Below, one piece after another: positions 1 through 11,787 of a DNA stretch of 64,000 nt. This DNA is from Branchinecta lynchi (lineage: Eukaryota > Arthropoda > Branchiopoda > Anostraca > Branchinectidae). Where the stretch lies: assembly GCA_023053575.1 (NCBI GenBank), contig JAKZAP010000022.1:14674518-14738517 (forward strand). The letters run 5' to 3'. Below the pieces are notes generated by a model. That model was not told the origin of the DNA. It worked only from the letters and a program-made list of their open reading frames with translations, and made no database searches. Position numbers and translations under genes: made by a program. How positions within the stretch are numbered: position 1 is the first letter of the stretch; each line of letters begins with the position of its first letter.

Positions 1-615
1 TGGCAAGTGGAAAGACCAATCGTCTGAGATGTTCCACGCGAAGTCCGGACCGGATCCGATACTTGTGGGGGGAGTTGGAGGGGGCCACCGGAAATCTCGC
101 GAAACGCTTAGAGTCGAGTGATCGGGGATAGAATTAGGTAGGAAAAACAAGCATAAGCCCTGTAGACACGTTCTTGACAGAACCAGATCTTACCGGGGCT
201 CTTTGGGGGAAGTTGGAGGAGGTTTCCAGGAATTCCAGTGATCGCGAGTTATGACAATTCCAGATGTCCCAAGGACGATAAGACTTGGCGGGCATATCCC
301 TGAACCAACCAGATAGACTTAAGAACCCAACATGATGCCCTAAGAAAACTTCCGTTCCTGGATCCGACCGTTTTCGAGGGAGTTAAGGGAATGGAAATCC
401 GGAAATTACTGACTTCCCTAGGTTGCGAACAGGTGGTCCGATTCGAGTGAAACTTTATGGGTGATAAGATCTGATGACCTAGATATGTAAGACAGCTAGA
501 TATCCCATTTCTTGGTACGAACCTAGGGAGGTTGAAGGTGGTATTTTGTGAAATTCTCATCTACTTTCTTGCATCACCTACTCGTAACAAGTGCCATATG
601 AGCTCGTAGCTCTTG
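1..615 (+). mobile_element. Family A tandem-repeat element, right part (cut by window edge)
   Basis: The segment consists of the G-rich units typical of family A (see the entry at 2490), with G tracts such as 'tggggggagttgg' and recurring 'GATGAAACTTGG'-like motifs. It ends with CAAGTGCCATATGAGC followed by the small GAGCT-cgt-AGCTC hairpin, the same right end as the copies ending at 5234 and 9358. The left end lies outside the window. An open minus-strand frame at 249-560 is a by-product of the repeat. Confidence 0.8.
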
Positions 616-1006
616 TTTTGTTTTGGATAGTTTGTAGTGATTCTGGTTGAAAAGGTGTTGTTTTATTTTTTGTTGTTTTTCTGGTTGGGCGTCCCAGACC
701 GTGTAAGTCAAGCTCCTTTCTTTCTTTCTTTCCTTTTTTTCCTTTATTTTTGCCGAAGTTTTTGTTGTTGTTAATGTTTTGTTTCGCGGGTAATTAGTAT
801 CTTACAGGTTCGCCTCTGGGCATTGAAGATTCCAATTTTTTTTTAATAAACCCTTCATTCATGTATTATACATGTTCTGTATATCGCGGCGTTTTGTAAT
901 TTGTTAACCGAGACCCAAAAACGTAAGCTCTGGTCCCTTTACTTCACGTTTGCAATGTTTCTCCTGCGTCCCTTGTGGACGAGGAACACTTACATGACTG
1001 AAACAA
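616..1006. other. Unassigned AT-rich spacer with a CTTT microsatellite
   Basis: This stretch is T-rich with a short (CTTT)n tract near 716-735. I see no coding region or known repeat in it. It separates the end of a family A copy from the start of a family B copy. Confidence 0.5.
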
Positions 1007-2037
1007 GACCAAAGGTTTCGATGGGATCCAAAAAATTCAATATTTGATCCAGACAACATGGTCTTGTCTTCGCCAGATCCAGTCTTAGCCAGGCTAATCA
1101 TTAGAGAAATCAAGTTCAGATATACCTCTATAAGCCATATCTATTTTGACGATACTGATAGAAACTTCCTGCTTTACTTCTGCCAAATTTCCGGTTTCGG
1201 CCGAATTCCGAGGGAACTACTTGTCCAGCAAAAAAAGAAAATTCAGAATCGAATTCATCGTACGGTAACAAAACATCTAATCAATTTCAAATAAAAAAAA
1301 ACATAACGGTTACAACCGGATTCCAGACGAATTACATGTCCGGTAAAAAAAATAATTGTCAGATACAGACTCAGCGTCTCTTCTTACCCTAAATCTGTCA
1401 TCTACTCAACTTCAAATAAAACTTGTTACTTTTAACAAATTTTCCGGTCTTGGCCGGATTCCGGGCGAATTAGTTGTCCGAGTAGAAAATGTTTTTCACA
1501 TAAGTGTTCAGCATGTCTGCTTACCCCTATATTGAACTTTAACTTTAAATCAAAATCAAACTTTGACTTTTAACCAACTTTCCATTTTTTTCCGGATTCC
1601 GGACAAACTACCCGTCCGACGAGAAAATGGTTTTCAACATCGTGTTCTTACCCCCAAACCGAACATTTAATCAACTTAAAATGAAACTTTTACTTTCAAC
1701 CAAATTTCCGGTGTTTGCCGGATTCCGGGCGAATGACTTGTCGGACGAGAAAATTTTTGCACATTCGTGGTCGGCATGTCTTCTTACCCCATAATCGACT
1801 ATCACATTAGCTGTTTAAAAATATTTTGTTTGCCCCCTTAATTTGAACCTCCTCCCCCATCCCTAAATCTAGGGCTACAAAGCCCATCTACGAACTTGAC
1901 CTACCCTTGACCCAATTAGTCGTCAGACCAAGTTTCATCAAAATATCTCATTCCCTTCGAGAGTTATCGTGCTAACAGACGGACAACTTTTACGATGTCA
2001 TAGGTATCCCTCCACTTACGTTTTGGGATCCCAAAAA
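1007..2037 (+). mobile_element. Family B tandem-repeat element (GGGATCCC ends), copy B1
   Basis: The left end reads GACCAAAGGTTTCGATGGGA. The right end is TTTTGGGATCCCAAAAA, a perfect palindrome. The core holds degenerate ~137 bp units, each containing CCGGATTCCGGGCGAA, ACTTGTCCG and GAGAAAATGG. Near the right end is the shared segment with 'gagttatcgtgct' and 'acagacggacaact'. The same arrangement recurs in four other copies in this window. No open frame spans the element, so it is non-autonomous. Confidence 0.8.
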
Positions 2038-2078
2038 CACCAGATTGCGGACCCTAGTATCGCAGTGAGTCGGGTAAC

Positions 2079-2362
2079 CGAAGAAAAATTTGTAGGCTGC
2101 GTAGCTGTATGATAGTTGTACGAAAAAGTTACATGGCATACTATGTAATAGTAAAGAATACTATCATTTAATGTGCCTCAGACTGGTCCAATCTTAAGAA
2201 GTAGTATACAGTAGCATCCTGTCTTGTTATAGTAGCATCCAGTCTTGCAAATAGTAGCATGCAGTAACATGTGAACTAGAAGCGTGTAGTAGCATCAGTT
2301 AGTACTGCATGCTACTTTTTCGTATAACTTCATACTATTATTTGAGATAAATTTTTCATCGG
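2079..2362 (-). mobile_element. Family C MITE (CGATGAAAAATTT ends), copy C1
   Basis: This ~284 bp copy is the reverse complement of the elements at 48533 and 58043. Its ends read CGAAGAAAAATTTG and AAATTTTTCATCG. The interior is dominated by permutations of 'tagtagcatgcagtac'. It has no coding capacity. Confidence 0.75.
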
Positions 2363-2489
2363 GAATCTCGAATTTCCAGGGGAAATGGAACCGCCCCTGG
2401 CTTAAACACTTTTATAGTTCTTGTTTGCGCAACTCTTATGTAAAATGTCACGTGTCTGTATCTGTCTTGTGCCTTAAATTTCGCTTTTT

Positions 2490-5234
2490 ATGGCACTTGA
2501 GCTTACTCAAGTGCCATATAGCGATTGTAATTTCTGTCCGTCAGTCGGTCTGTCGGTCTGTCGGTCCCGGTTTTGCTAGTTCGGGCACTTCCAGATAAGC
2601 TAGGACGATGAAACTTGGCAGGCATATCACGAACTGGACCAGATTAAATTAGAAATACTCGCTTCCCCGATCCGACCATCTGGAGGGGAGTGGAGGGAGG
2701 GGGAATCCGGAAAAACGAGGAAAAATTAGATATTTTTAGATTACGAACGGGTTATCGGATCTTAATGAAACTTGATATATGGAAGGAACTCGTGTCTCAG
2801 ACCCTCCATTTTAAATCCAAACCGGATCCGGTGACATTGGGGGGAGTTGGAGGGGGAAACCGGAAATCTTGAAAAACACTTAGAGTTTAGGGATCCGGAT
2901 GAAACTTGGTGGAAAGTACAAGCACAAGTCCTAGATACATGGCTGATATAACCGGAACGGGTCCGCTCACTTTCGGGGAGTTGGTGGGGGGGGGGGGGGA
3001 GAAGTCCGAATTTGTAGTGATCCCGCGAGTTCCGTGCTTCCTGATGTGCTGAGACGATGGAAATTGACAGGCATCTCTGGGACCCGACCAGATTAAATAG
3101 GAAATCGTCAATTCCCCGATTCGACCATCTGGGGGGGGGGGGGGGTTGGAGTGGAGGGAGGGGGAAGCCAAAATTTGAGGCATTTTTATCTTGCGAACGA
3201 GTCATCGGATCTTGATGAAATTTTATATTTAGGATGACCTCGTGTCTCAGACGTCCCACTATAGATCCGGACCGGATCCGATGACACTGGGGGGAGTTGG
3301 AGGAGGGAACCGGAAATCTTGAGAAACACCTAGAGTGGAGGGATCGGGATGAAACTTGGTGGGAAGAACAAGCACAAGTCCTAGATACGTCATTGATATA
3401 AGCGGACCAGATCCGGGCACTCTGGGGGAGTTGGGGGGGGGGGGTCCGGATTTCTAGCGATCCCGCGAGTTCGGCATACTTCCTGATGTGCTAGGGCGAT
3501 GAAACTTGGCAGGTATCTCAGGGACCCGAACAGGTTCACTTGAGAACAGCCGTTTCCCCAATCCGACCATACTGGGGGGAGTGGATGGATGGGGAGTCCG
3601 GAATCTAGTGGCGTGTATAACTTTTGAACGGGTGATCGGATCTTGATGAAATTTTATATTTAGGATGACCTCGTGTCTCAGACATCCCACTTTAAATCCG
3701 GGTGGATCCGATGACACTGGGGGGATTGGAGGAGGGAACCGGAAATTTTGAGAAACGCTTAGAGTGGAGGGATCGGGATGAAACTTGGTGGGAAAAACAA
3801 GCACAAGTCCTAGACACGTCATTGACATAACCGGACCGGATCAGGGCACTGTGGGGGAGTTGGGGTCGGGGTCCGGATTTCTAGCGATCCCGCGAGTTCG
3901 GCATACTTCCTGATGTCCTAGGGCGATGAAACTTGGCAGGTATGTCAGGGATCCGAACATATTGACTTGAGAACAGCCGTTTCCCCTACCCGACCATCGT
4001 GGGGGGAGTGGGTGGATGGGGAGTCCGGAATCTAGTGGCGTGCATAACTTTTGAACGGGTGATCGGATTTGAATGAAACTTGTCTGGTGAGCTATCGCCT
4101 CGGACGTTCAGTGTCACGTCCGGGTCGGGTCCGATACCTGTGGGGATGGAGGGGGGGGGGGGACTCGAGAAACTCTAAAAGCAGAGGGATTGGGACGAAA
4201 CTTAATGGATGGAACAAGCATTAGGCCTAGATGAAATTGACGGAGCCAGATGGTTTCGGGGCTCTGTGGGGGGAGTTGGAGGGGTTTCCTGGAATTCCGG
4301 TAGTCGTAAGTTAGAATAGTTCCAGATTTAAAATGACAACGAAACTTTGCAGGCATATTAGCGACCCGAATTATCTTGACTTAAGAACCTGACATAACAT
4401 ACCCCCGGAAACTTCCGTTCCTAGATCCGAGCATTTTTTGGGGAGCACGAGAAGAGAAATATGGAAATTGACTTCTATAAATTGCAAACGAGTGGTCTGA
4501 TTCGAGTGAAACTTTATGGGTGATACGAATCGATGGCCTCGACATGTAAAACATGCGTTCGAACCATATGCGACCACGATTAGGGGAATTGGGGGTGGGG
4601 GGACTTTTGACATGCACAAAAACCAAACGGATGGACCGAATGAGATGCAAATTCGACAGTGCCGAGTTTATGCGGCCTAGATTTGTTATTTGGCGTCCGG
4701 GCCGAATTCCGCCAAGGTAGGGGGGGGGGGGGGTACTGGAAACTTGCAGATATGCTATGCTCCAATTTCAGTAAAACTTGATGGACAGGAACAGGGAATT
4801 AAGAGATTGGGCCCGAACCGGCTCCGACAACGTTGGTGGGAGGGGGGGGGGGGGGGGGTACCGGAACTTTCCAAAAATGCTCAGATTCGAGTGAAACTTG
4901 ATAGATGGTATAAAAGAAGATGCTTTAGGTGGTCGATTTTTTATATTCCGAACCAGATTCGGCCACGGTAGGTCGAGATAGAGTGGGTACCGGAAATCGT
5001 GTAGCACGTCTAGGGATCAAACAAATGGATTTATTGGGATGAAAGTTTGAACAGTCATGTGCATTTGCTACAGACAATCGAGACGATGCCGGAACTGCTC
5101 AGAAATGAGTGAAACTAAATATCCTATTTCTATTTCCGAACCGCATTTTTGGATGGCGGGTGTATTTTGTGACGTTCTCATCTACTTTCTTGTACAGCCT
5201 ACTCGTACAAGTGCCATATGAGCTCGTAGCTCTT
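2490..5234 (+). mobile_element. Family A tandem-repeat element, full copy A2 (2.75 kb)
   Basis: The left tip is a hairpin with 12-bp arms (ATGGCACTTGAG at 2490-2501 and CTCAAGTGCCAT at 2506-2517). It is followed by a GTCGGTCT microsatellite at ~2536-2565. The core is an array of ~147 bp units. Their shared ATGAAACTTG-like motif starts near 2608, 2765, 2899, 3057, 3215, 3349, 3499, 3646, 3778, 3926 and 4073, and three unit types alternate into a ~440 bp higher-order repeat. The right end has CAAGTGCCATAT (5208-5219, an inverted match to the left tip) and a GAGCT-cgt-AGCTC hairpin. Both flanks are T-runs. A tandem core, an adjacent microsatellite, terminal hairpins and a T-rich target resemble pearl/DINE-1/HINE elements, which are non-autonomous Helitron relatives. 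That class assignment is inference. Confidence 0.8.
2523..2570 (+). repeat. GTCGGTCT microsatellite beside the family A hairpin
   Basis: Several 8-bp GTCGGTCT/GTCTGTCG units follow the terminal hairpin directly. The same tract sits at the equivalent place in the copies at 7008, 21775, 34191, 42765 and (inverted) 62496, so it is part of the element. Confidence 0.75.
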
Positions 5235-5746
5235 TTTTTATTTTTTTCGCTATTTCGCTTTTTTCCGGGCAGAGCCAAAATTGTTACCAAATCTTTCGAA
5301 AATTCTACCGAATCATAGAAACTGAGAATTCGAGCTTTAAATCATTGAAAAAGAAAGGATGAAGTACAAAGAGTAACACTAAAGTGCAGCATGAAAGATG
5401 ATTAGACAGCTTACTAGGCGTCGCTTTTGTGAAGTCCACTTGGATAGTGTATTGCCGGGCGCGATTCAAGTAGCAGCTTCCAATTACAATACCCAAGACA
5501 AAATTAGAGCCGCCGGCGAAAACTTTCTATATTCAATTTTGTTTTGTTTCTTCATGTAAAAATGAACTGCTTCCCACACAGATTATATCTTTTACCATGG
5601 ATCAAATTTTTAATACTTACAAAATAGACAACCTTTAGGTAAAAGAGTTGTTGGCCGGTAGAGGTCAGGAAAAGAAGTATATATGTAGATGACTCATGTT
5701 CATGACATAAGCCATAATAATTCAATAAATAACATATGAGCAAACT
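5235..5746. other. Unassigned intronic AT-rich stretch
   Basis: No gene, splice-bounded open exon or recognised repeat is visible. It would be downstream intron of the minus-strand PRPSAP gene if that gene continues to the left. Confidence 0.4.
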
Positions 5747-6381
5747 TGTAATGCTTTACTTTGTATTAAATGCTTCACAAATAAACATTTAGAAGGCGCT
5801 ACGAAAATCGGACGTTTTCTTATTATCCCTTGTTTTTACCTCTCTGGCAATTCGATGATCGAAATCTTAGGAGCTGGGATATCGTGGCAGGAAATTCAAA
5901 AACTCCCAGCAATGCTTGAAAGAAAAGGATATATTTGAGATGTCACCAAAGTCAAGCCGCAGATGCAGTTTACCTGATTGTTCAGTGTTTCATCAGAAGT
6001 TCCATGGTTTAAAGTACCTATTAAAAGTAGTTCTTTGTGGAAGTGTTGTGAAGTTTGATTAACTTGCTTTATAAAATGTACCAGAATATCCAATAAGCTT
6101 ATAAAAAATAACATAGCTACAAAAATCATTAAAAAACAAATAACCTATTCAAACCTAAATTATACAAGTTGATTTTTGCATAAAATAAAGATCTACTAAG
6201 TATTATAAGAAACATCACTTTTATCTTTGTCCAAGCTAGTAAACTGAGCATGTACTGGCCCAAAAAATTACGCTTTGAAATATCACAGAGAGGAAACTGT
6301 TGAAAAAGCTGCTGATCTATGGGGTAAGCATTGTTCCTAGCTTGTTACTGAGTGGGATTGGGGTAGTTTGATGTGCCCATA
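5747..6381 (-). repeat. Long inverted duplication, copy 1 (partner at 14184-14838)
   Basis: About 635 bp match the reverse complement of 14184-14838. The match runs from 'aatgctttactttgtatt' to 'gggtagtttgatgtgccca'. A minus-strand frame at 5896-6129 encodes a peptide ending SQIYPFLSSIAGSF. A similar peptide (QIYPFLSSVAGSF) is read from the plus strand of the partner. No protein family is recognised and no terminal inverted repeat is clear. The copy ends 26 bp from the PRPSAP exon at 6408. Confidence 0.75.
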
Positions 6382-6407
6382 GAATTTTAAATAATAATAA
6401 GACTCAC

Positions 6408-6586
6408 GTTTTCCTGGATGTACTGCAACAGGAAGGGGGAGGCCCTGAGGTTATCAACTGGACAATCGAAAAATCCTTGGATTTCTTTCTGATGAAGATC
6501 CATTGTAATCACATGGGTGAGTCCGGAGCGACACATCATTTTGGCAACGAGTTTCGAAACAATACAGCCGCGTTTCCGCATTTTAC
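6408..6586 (-). CDS. PRPSAP: PRPSAP (phosphoribosyl-pyrophosphate synthetase-associated protein) internal exon
   Basis: This 179-nt exon is read on the minus strand. It is bounded by an acceptor (...tttttctag) and a consensus donor (gtgagt). It encodes KMRKRG at its start, then [14 protein letters not shown] and [14 protein letters not shown]. These are signatures of the PRPP synthetase-associated proteins; catalytic PRPS enzymes have DLHASQIQGFF and NLYAEP at the same places. The first two bases (GT) join the final T of the exon at 18326-18435 to make a Cys codon, giving SKQCKMRKRG across the junction. Known PRPSAP proteins are non-catalytic partners of the cytosolic PRPP synthetase complex. 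The frame is open with no lesions, so this is probably a live host gene. The following exon (expected to start near a YRNAVIVAK motif) was not found to the left. Confidence 0.9.
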
Positions 6587-6764
6587 CTAGAAAAATAAAA
6601 ATAAATGAATACCGACAAATTACGGCTCTCGGCTCTTTTACTCTACAACAATTACCTAGAGACCTGCACACCTCATTACAGCAGGAGTGGGAAGGCATCC
6701 ACATGAAAAACTTTCGAAAATTAGATAAATGAAGTTGTGAGCTTTAGTAGCATATAGCAGTAAA

Positions 6765-6818
6765 TGTTGCCGTTACTATACTACTATACTATACTATAAT
6801 AAGAGTGGATGCTACTAT
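6765..6818. repeat. ACTAT-type short tandem repeat
   Basis: Degenerate copies of 'actatactata' precede the hAT-like element that starts at 6819. Confidence 0.55.
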
Positions 6819-9476
6819 CAGGGACGTCACGTCTGGGGGGGGGGGGATATTGTCAGCCAGTCGGTAAAAAATAACCCGAGTCGGCGCCAAGCGCTGCGAC
6901 ATTCCGTAAAAACAGTCGACTTTTTTCTTAGAACCGGTCGATTTTTCCTAAAAACAGTCGGTTTCCCGTAGAAATAATAGATTTTTTCGTCAAACAGTCG
7001 TTTTTGTATGGCACTTGAGCTTACTCAAGTGCCATATAGCGATTGTAATTTCTGTCCGTCAGTCGGTCTGTCGGTCCCGGTTTTGCTAGTTCGGGCACTT
7101 CCAGATAAGCTAGGACGATGAAACTTGGCAGGCATATCACGAACTGGACCAGATTAAATTAGAAATGGTCGATTCCCCGATCCGACCATCTGGAGGGGAG
7201 TGGAGGGAGGGGGAATCCGGAAAAAATAGGAAAAATGAGATATTTTTAGCTTACGAACGGGTGATCGGATCTTAATGAAACTTGATATGTGGAAGGACTT
7301 CGTGTCTCAGACCCTCCATTTTAAATCCAGACCGTATCCGGTGACATTGGGGGGAGTTGGAGGGGGAAACCGGAAATCTTGGAAAACACTTAGAGTGGAG
7401 GGATCCGGATGAAACTTGGTGGAAAGTACAAGCTAAAGTCCTAGATACGTGACTGATATAACCGGAACGGATCCGCTCACTTTGGGGGAGTTGGGGGGGG
7501 GGGGAGAAGTGCGAATTTGTAGTGATCCCGCGTGTTCCGTGCTTCCTGATGTGCTGGGATGATGGAAATTGACAGGCATGTCTGGAACCCGACCAGATTA
7601 AACAGGAACTCGTCAATTCCCCGATTCGACCATCTGGGGGGGGGGGGAGTGGAGGGAGGGTGAAGCCAAAATTTGAGGTATTTTTAGCTTGCGAACGGGT
7701 GATCGGATCTTGATGAAAGTTGATATTTAGGATGACCTCGTGTCTCAGACATCTCACTTTAAATCCGGATCGGATCCGATGACACTGGGGGGAGTTGGAG
7801 GAGGGAGCCGGAAATTTTGAGAAACGCTTAGAGTGGAGGGATCGGGATGAAACTTGGTGGGAAAAACAAGCACAAGTCCTAGACACGTCATTGACATAAC
7901 CGGACCGGATCAGGGCACTGTGGGGGAGTTGGGGTGGGGGTCCGGATTTCTAGCGATCCGCGAGTTCGGCATACTTCCTGATGTCCTAGGGCGATGAAAC
8001 TTGGCAGGTATGTCAGGGATCCAAACAGATTGACTTGAGAACAGCCGTTTCCCCGACCCGACGATCGTGGGGGGACTGAGTGGATGAGGAGTCCGGAATC
8101 TAGTGGCGTGCATAACTTTTGAACGGGTGATCGGATCTGAATGAAACTTGTCTGGTGAGCTATCACCTCGGACGTTCAGTGTCACGTCCGGGTCGGGTCC
8201 GATACCTGTGGGGATGGGGGGGGGGGGGGTGTGGAAAACTCAAGAAACTCTAAAAGCAGAGGGATTGGGACGAAACTTAATGGATGGAACAAGCATTAGG
8301 CCTAGATGAAATTGACGGAGCCAGATGGTTTCGGGGCTCTGTGGGGGGAGTTGGAGGGGGTTTCCTGGAATTCCGGTAGTCGTGAGTTAGAATAGTTCCA
8401 GATGTAAAACGACAACGAAACTTCGCAGGCATATTAGCGACCCGAATTATCTTGACTTAAGAACCTGACACAACATACCCCTGGAAACTTCCGTTCCTAG
8501 ATCCGAGCATTTTTTGGGGAGCAAGAGAAGAGAAATATGGAAATTGACTTCTATAAATTGCAAACGAGTGGTCTGATTCGAGTGAAACTTCATGGGTGAT
8601 ACGAATCGATGGCCTCGACATGTAAAACATGCGTTCGAACCATATGCGACCACGATTAGGGGGATTGGGGGTGGGGGGGACTTTTGACATGCACAAAAAC
8701 CAAACGGATGGACCGAATGAGATGCAAATTCGACAGTGCCGAGTTTATGCGGCCTAGATTTGTTATTTGGCGTCCGGGCCGGATTCGGCCAAGGTAGGGG
8801 GGGGGGGGTACTGGAAACTTGCAGATATGCTATGCTCCAAGTTCAGTAAAACTTGATGGACAGGAACAGGGAATTCAAAGATTGGGCCCGAACCGGCTCC
8901 GACAACGTTGGTGGGAGGGGGGGGGGGGTACCGGAACTTTCCAAAAATGCTCAGATTCGAGTGAAACTTGATAGATGGTATAAAAGAAGATGCTTTAGGT
9001 GGTCGATTTTTTTTATTCCAAACCAGACTCGGCCACGGTAGGTGGAGATAGAGTGAGTACCGGAAATCGTGTAGCACGTCTAGGCATCAAACAAATGGAT
9101 TTATTGGGATGAAAGTTTGAACAATCATGTGCATTTGCTACAGACAATCGAGACGATGCCGGAACTGCTCAGAAATGAGTGAAACTAAATATCCAGATCC
9201 AGATAACCGGTTTTACGCATCTGTAGCATGAGACGCGAAAACTCTTTCGGAGCATAACGAACACGGAAAATAGTGAAATATGGCAAATGCAAAGATTAGT
9301 GAGGTGTCGTTCTTGTACAGCCTACTCGAACAAGTGCCATATGAGCTCGTAGCTCTTGTTTTTAAACAGAGTCGTTTTTTCTGCAAAAACAGTCGGTAAA
9401 AAGGACTATCCAGTCGATAAATACCTTGCCCCCCCCCCAAAAAAAAACAACAACATTTTGGCTAGTAACGCCTCTG
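6819..9476 (+). mobile_element. Family D hAT-like element D1, split by family A copy A3
   Basis: The left end reads CAGGGACGTCACGTCTGG. The left interior carries the diagnostic 'cggtaaaaaataacc' and spaced 'cagtcgattttt' repeats up to 7007. The same interior resumes at 9359 (aacagagtcgttttttctg) and ends near 'ggctagtaacgcctctg'. The 2.35 kb between is a complete family A insertion, so the element itself is ~300 bp. The CAGGG start and matching CCTCTG end resemble hAT termini, but I could not read a clean 8-bp target duplication. Confidence 0.65.
7008..9358 (+). mobile_element. Family A tandem-repeat element, full copy A3 (2.35 kb)
   Basis: The ends match A2: hairpin arms at 7008-7019 and 7024-7035, and a right-end GAGCT-cgt-AGCTC hairpin finishing at ~9357. 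Its body is closely similar to A2 over most of its length, with fewer units. It is inserted at a T-run inside family D1 (left flank cagtcgtttttgt, right flank tttttaaacagagtcg). The long minus-strand frame 7272-7886 reflects stop-free repeat units and is not a gene. Confidence 0.85.
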
Positions 9477-9980
9477 GAGCATGACTGAAACTTGACATTC
9501 CTAAATTATCTGTACGTAGAAATACTCTTTCAAACAAATTTGGAGCTAAGATAACGTGTTGTCCCCAGATGACCCATCTATTCCCCCCTCCCCTCTCGTC
9601 TTCCGTGCGTCGGTCCGAGAGGAATACTGGCAATAAGTGTTCCCCATATCCCGCTATTTCTTCTACTCAATTTTTACGTAGTTTCATTCCATCATTTATT
9701 TCTGGTAATATTTTGTAAATTTGTATTCCTTTTCTAGCTATTCGGATTAAACTTGATTGATGGAATGCTCCTTGATACTTTTGTTAAAACGACCCTCTTG
9801 CTTGCTTATTCTCCCTTTTTATTATCCTTGGATTAGCTTTCGAAATCCCCTCCTATCGCCACTGTTTCGCTTTGTACCTACGACTTTTTAGCGCTTTTTC
9901 GGCAGAGCAGGATTTTGCTAATCATTCAACGTAATCTTCGCCGAAAGCTTCTTTGTCCGCCGACAACTCTTTCACACCTG
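9477..9980. repeat. Unclassified repeat shared with 24585-24785
   Basis: From about 9760 the sequence resembles 24585-24785: shared 'tagcgctttttcggc'-like and 'ccgacaactctttcaca'-like segments in the same order. The nature of the repeat is unknown. 9477-9760 shows nothing recognisable. Confidence 0.45.
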
Positions 9981-10318
9981 AGGCGTACACCCGCCGTTCC
10001 CCGAGGACTCCACCTGAGGAGCGCGGGGGGCATGCTCCGATTATAATCACCATCATCAAGGACTCCCTTTCAGATTCAGACAGGAATCAATTTTTGCTGG
10101 TGTTGGTGCAACGAAAAATTAATTAAAAACAATCAGAACAAACAAAACCAAAATATGAAGTGGATCCAGACTGATTTCGTCAACTGCATATTTATTTTTA
10201 GAGGAAAATTCAGTTTGGAAGCATTCCCCGTGTTCTCGTTGTTTTCCGGACGCGGAGTCCGCGTGGACTGACTCCCTCTATTCTCGCCGTTCCCTTCGAA
10301 CGGCAAAAATACGCCCCT
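9981..10318 (+). mobile_element. Family I MITE-like element (AGGCGTA ends), copy I1
   Basis: It starts AGGCGTACACCCGCCGTTCC and ends 'aaatacgcccct'. The interior is shared with 20030-20631: 'gactccctttcagattcag', 'gctggtgttggtgcaa', 'ttcgtcaactgc' and 'gcattccccgtgttctcg'. Repeated GAGGACTCC/GGAGTCC palindromes flank the core. It has no coding capacity. Confidence 0.65.
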
Positions 10319-10377
10319 AAGGACATGAGCAGCTTCAAAGTGTTGTTTTTTGTTTTGAGAGACATGATAGTCATCAT

Positions 10378-11787
10378 CAGGGGCGTCGCAAGGGGGGGGG
10401 GGTGCAGCACCCCCCCCCACCTTTTTGAGATTCGGTAAAATTTTGGGCCGGAGGCCCAAAAGTTTACTAAAGTTGTTCGGTATTTTTTCGATTTACGGGG
10501 ATTCGGTAGTTGTACAGAATCCTAAATAGGCTATCTGTACAAATCTCTTCAGTATAATGATCGGGATTCGGTATAATTGCCAGTATTCGGTAGTTATCAC
10601 GAATTTGGTGAGAGAATTTACTGAAATCATTTGGTAATTTTTCGATGCCGGAACTATTCGGTATATTTATGGAGATTCCGCAGTTACACAGACTCCCGAA
10701 TAAGCTATTGGTTCAGAATTATTCGCTGTCCTGATTGGGATTCGGTAATTTATTCAGTATAATTTCCAGGATTCGGAAGTTAACCACGAATCCTGACTTT
10801 GCTCCAGTTTCGACGAAAGTATACCGAATATGAATATTGTTCGGTAGTCTTTCGATACCAAAACAATTCGGTATACTAACCGGGATACGGTGGTTATACA
10901 GAATCCCGAACACGCTATCGGTCTAAACTTATTCGGTATAATAACTGGGATTCGGTAACTTATTCGTTGTAATTGCCAGGATCCGGAAGTTACTACGAAC
11001 CTCGAAACTCAGAAGAGGTCGAGTGAAGCACTGGTCGCAGACAAAAGGGATGATCTGTGATATCATCGATAGTCCTTACTTCTATTTTGGATCCCAAAAA
11101 GAATATCTAATCATAAATATTTCTAAAATTCCGCCTGCAGCACTTTTCGTAATGTTCTCTGTTTTGTGGAAGGGCACGTCATTTTACGGGGGTTTTGAGC
11201 CAGTTTTAGGATTGAGATTTCTAAACATTCAAAGCTAGAATTTGAATGGAACTTAAATTTGGCAGGAAAAAGCAAACAAAAATTTCGCCTGCGGCGCTCA
11301 CTTTATGTTATCATAGGTAGTATATTGACGAGACTATAGTTGCTGCTGCTGCCGGAACGTCGCTCCATCCGTTTTCTAGAACTTCTTAAGAGTCTCGGTA
11401 TTTCATCAACGGTAAATGATAGAATTTGTAAGAGAAGCAGTTAAATTTTGGCATACAAAAACAAGAAAAAATGGATTTCGAAAATTTTCGCCTGCGGCGC
11501 TCGATTTAATTTTCTATTGGCTATAATAGATAGTAGCTCTTACTGCAATCATGACCGGCAACATACTCTCTATGTGGGCTTCGCCGAGGGCTTTGCCAAA
11601 ACGCCGCCTAATAGTTGGCTTATCGTCGTTCATGCTGCCTTTTATTGTTACTCTTCCTACGTAATTGTTTCTGTTCCATAATTTAAAGCTCGAATTCTTA
11701 GTTCTAGGATTCGGTAAAATTTTTGAAAGATTCGGTAAAATTTTGGCTCTGCACCCTCCCACCGAAAATGCACTTGCGACGCCCCTG
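10378..11787 (+). mobile_element. hAT-like non-autonomous transposon (1410 bp) with intact TSD
   Basis: A perfect 15-bp terminal inverted repeat, CAGGGGCGTCGCAAG, opens at 10378, and its reverse complement closes at 11787. It is flanked by an exact 8-bp target-site duplication, GTCATCAT (10370-10377 and 11788-11795). The 8-bp duplication and CAGGGG terminus are hAT hallmarks. The interior is AT-rich with many 'gattcggtaa' motifs and no transposase frame, so it must be mobilised in trans. Confidence 0.93.

Noticed and set aside
2600..4400. Regularly spaced repeats that could suggest a CRISPR array.
   Set aside because: The units are ~147 bp, imperfect and contiguous, with no short identical repeats separated by unique spacers. 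The context is animal DNA.
7272..7886. 204-residue minus-strand open frame, and similar Pro/Ser/His-rich frames at 2762-3259, 3454-3828, 22714-23236, 23390-23788 and 34995-35327.
   Set aside because: They follow the ~147 bp family A unit (recurring KFHxDPxTxS-like and poly-Pro segments from C-runs), shift frame between copies and occur on the complement of a non-coding repeat. Stop-free units explain their length.
6819..9476. 8-bp target duplication for family D1.
   Set aside because: The octamers flanking the two ends do not match, so the boundary is approximate and no TSD is claimed.
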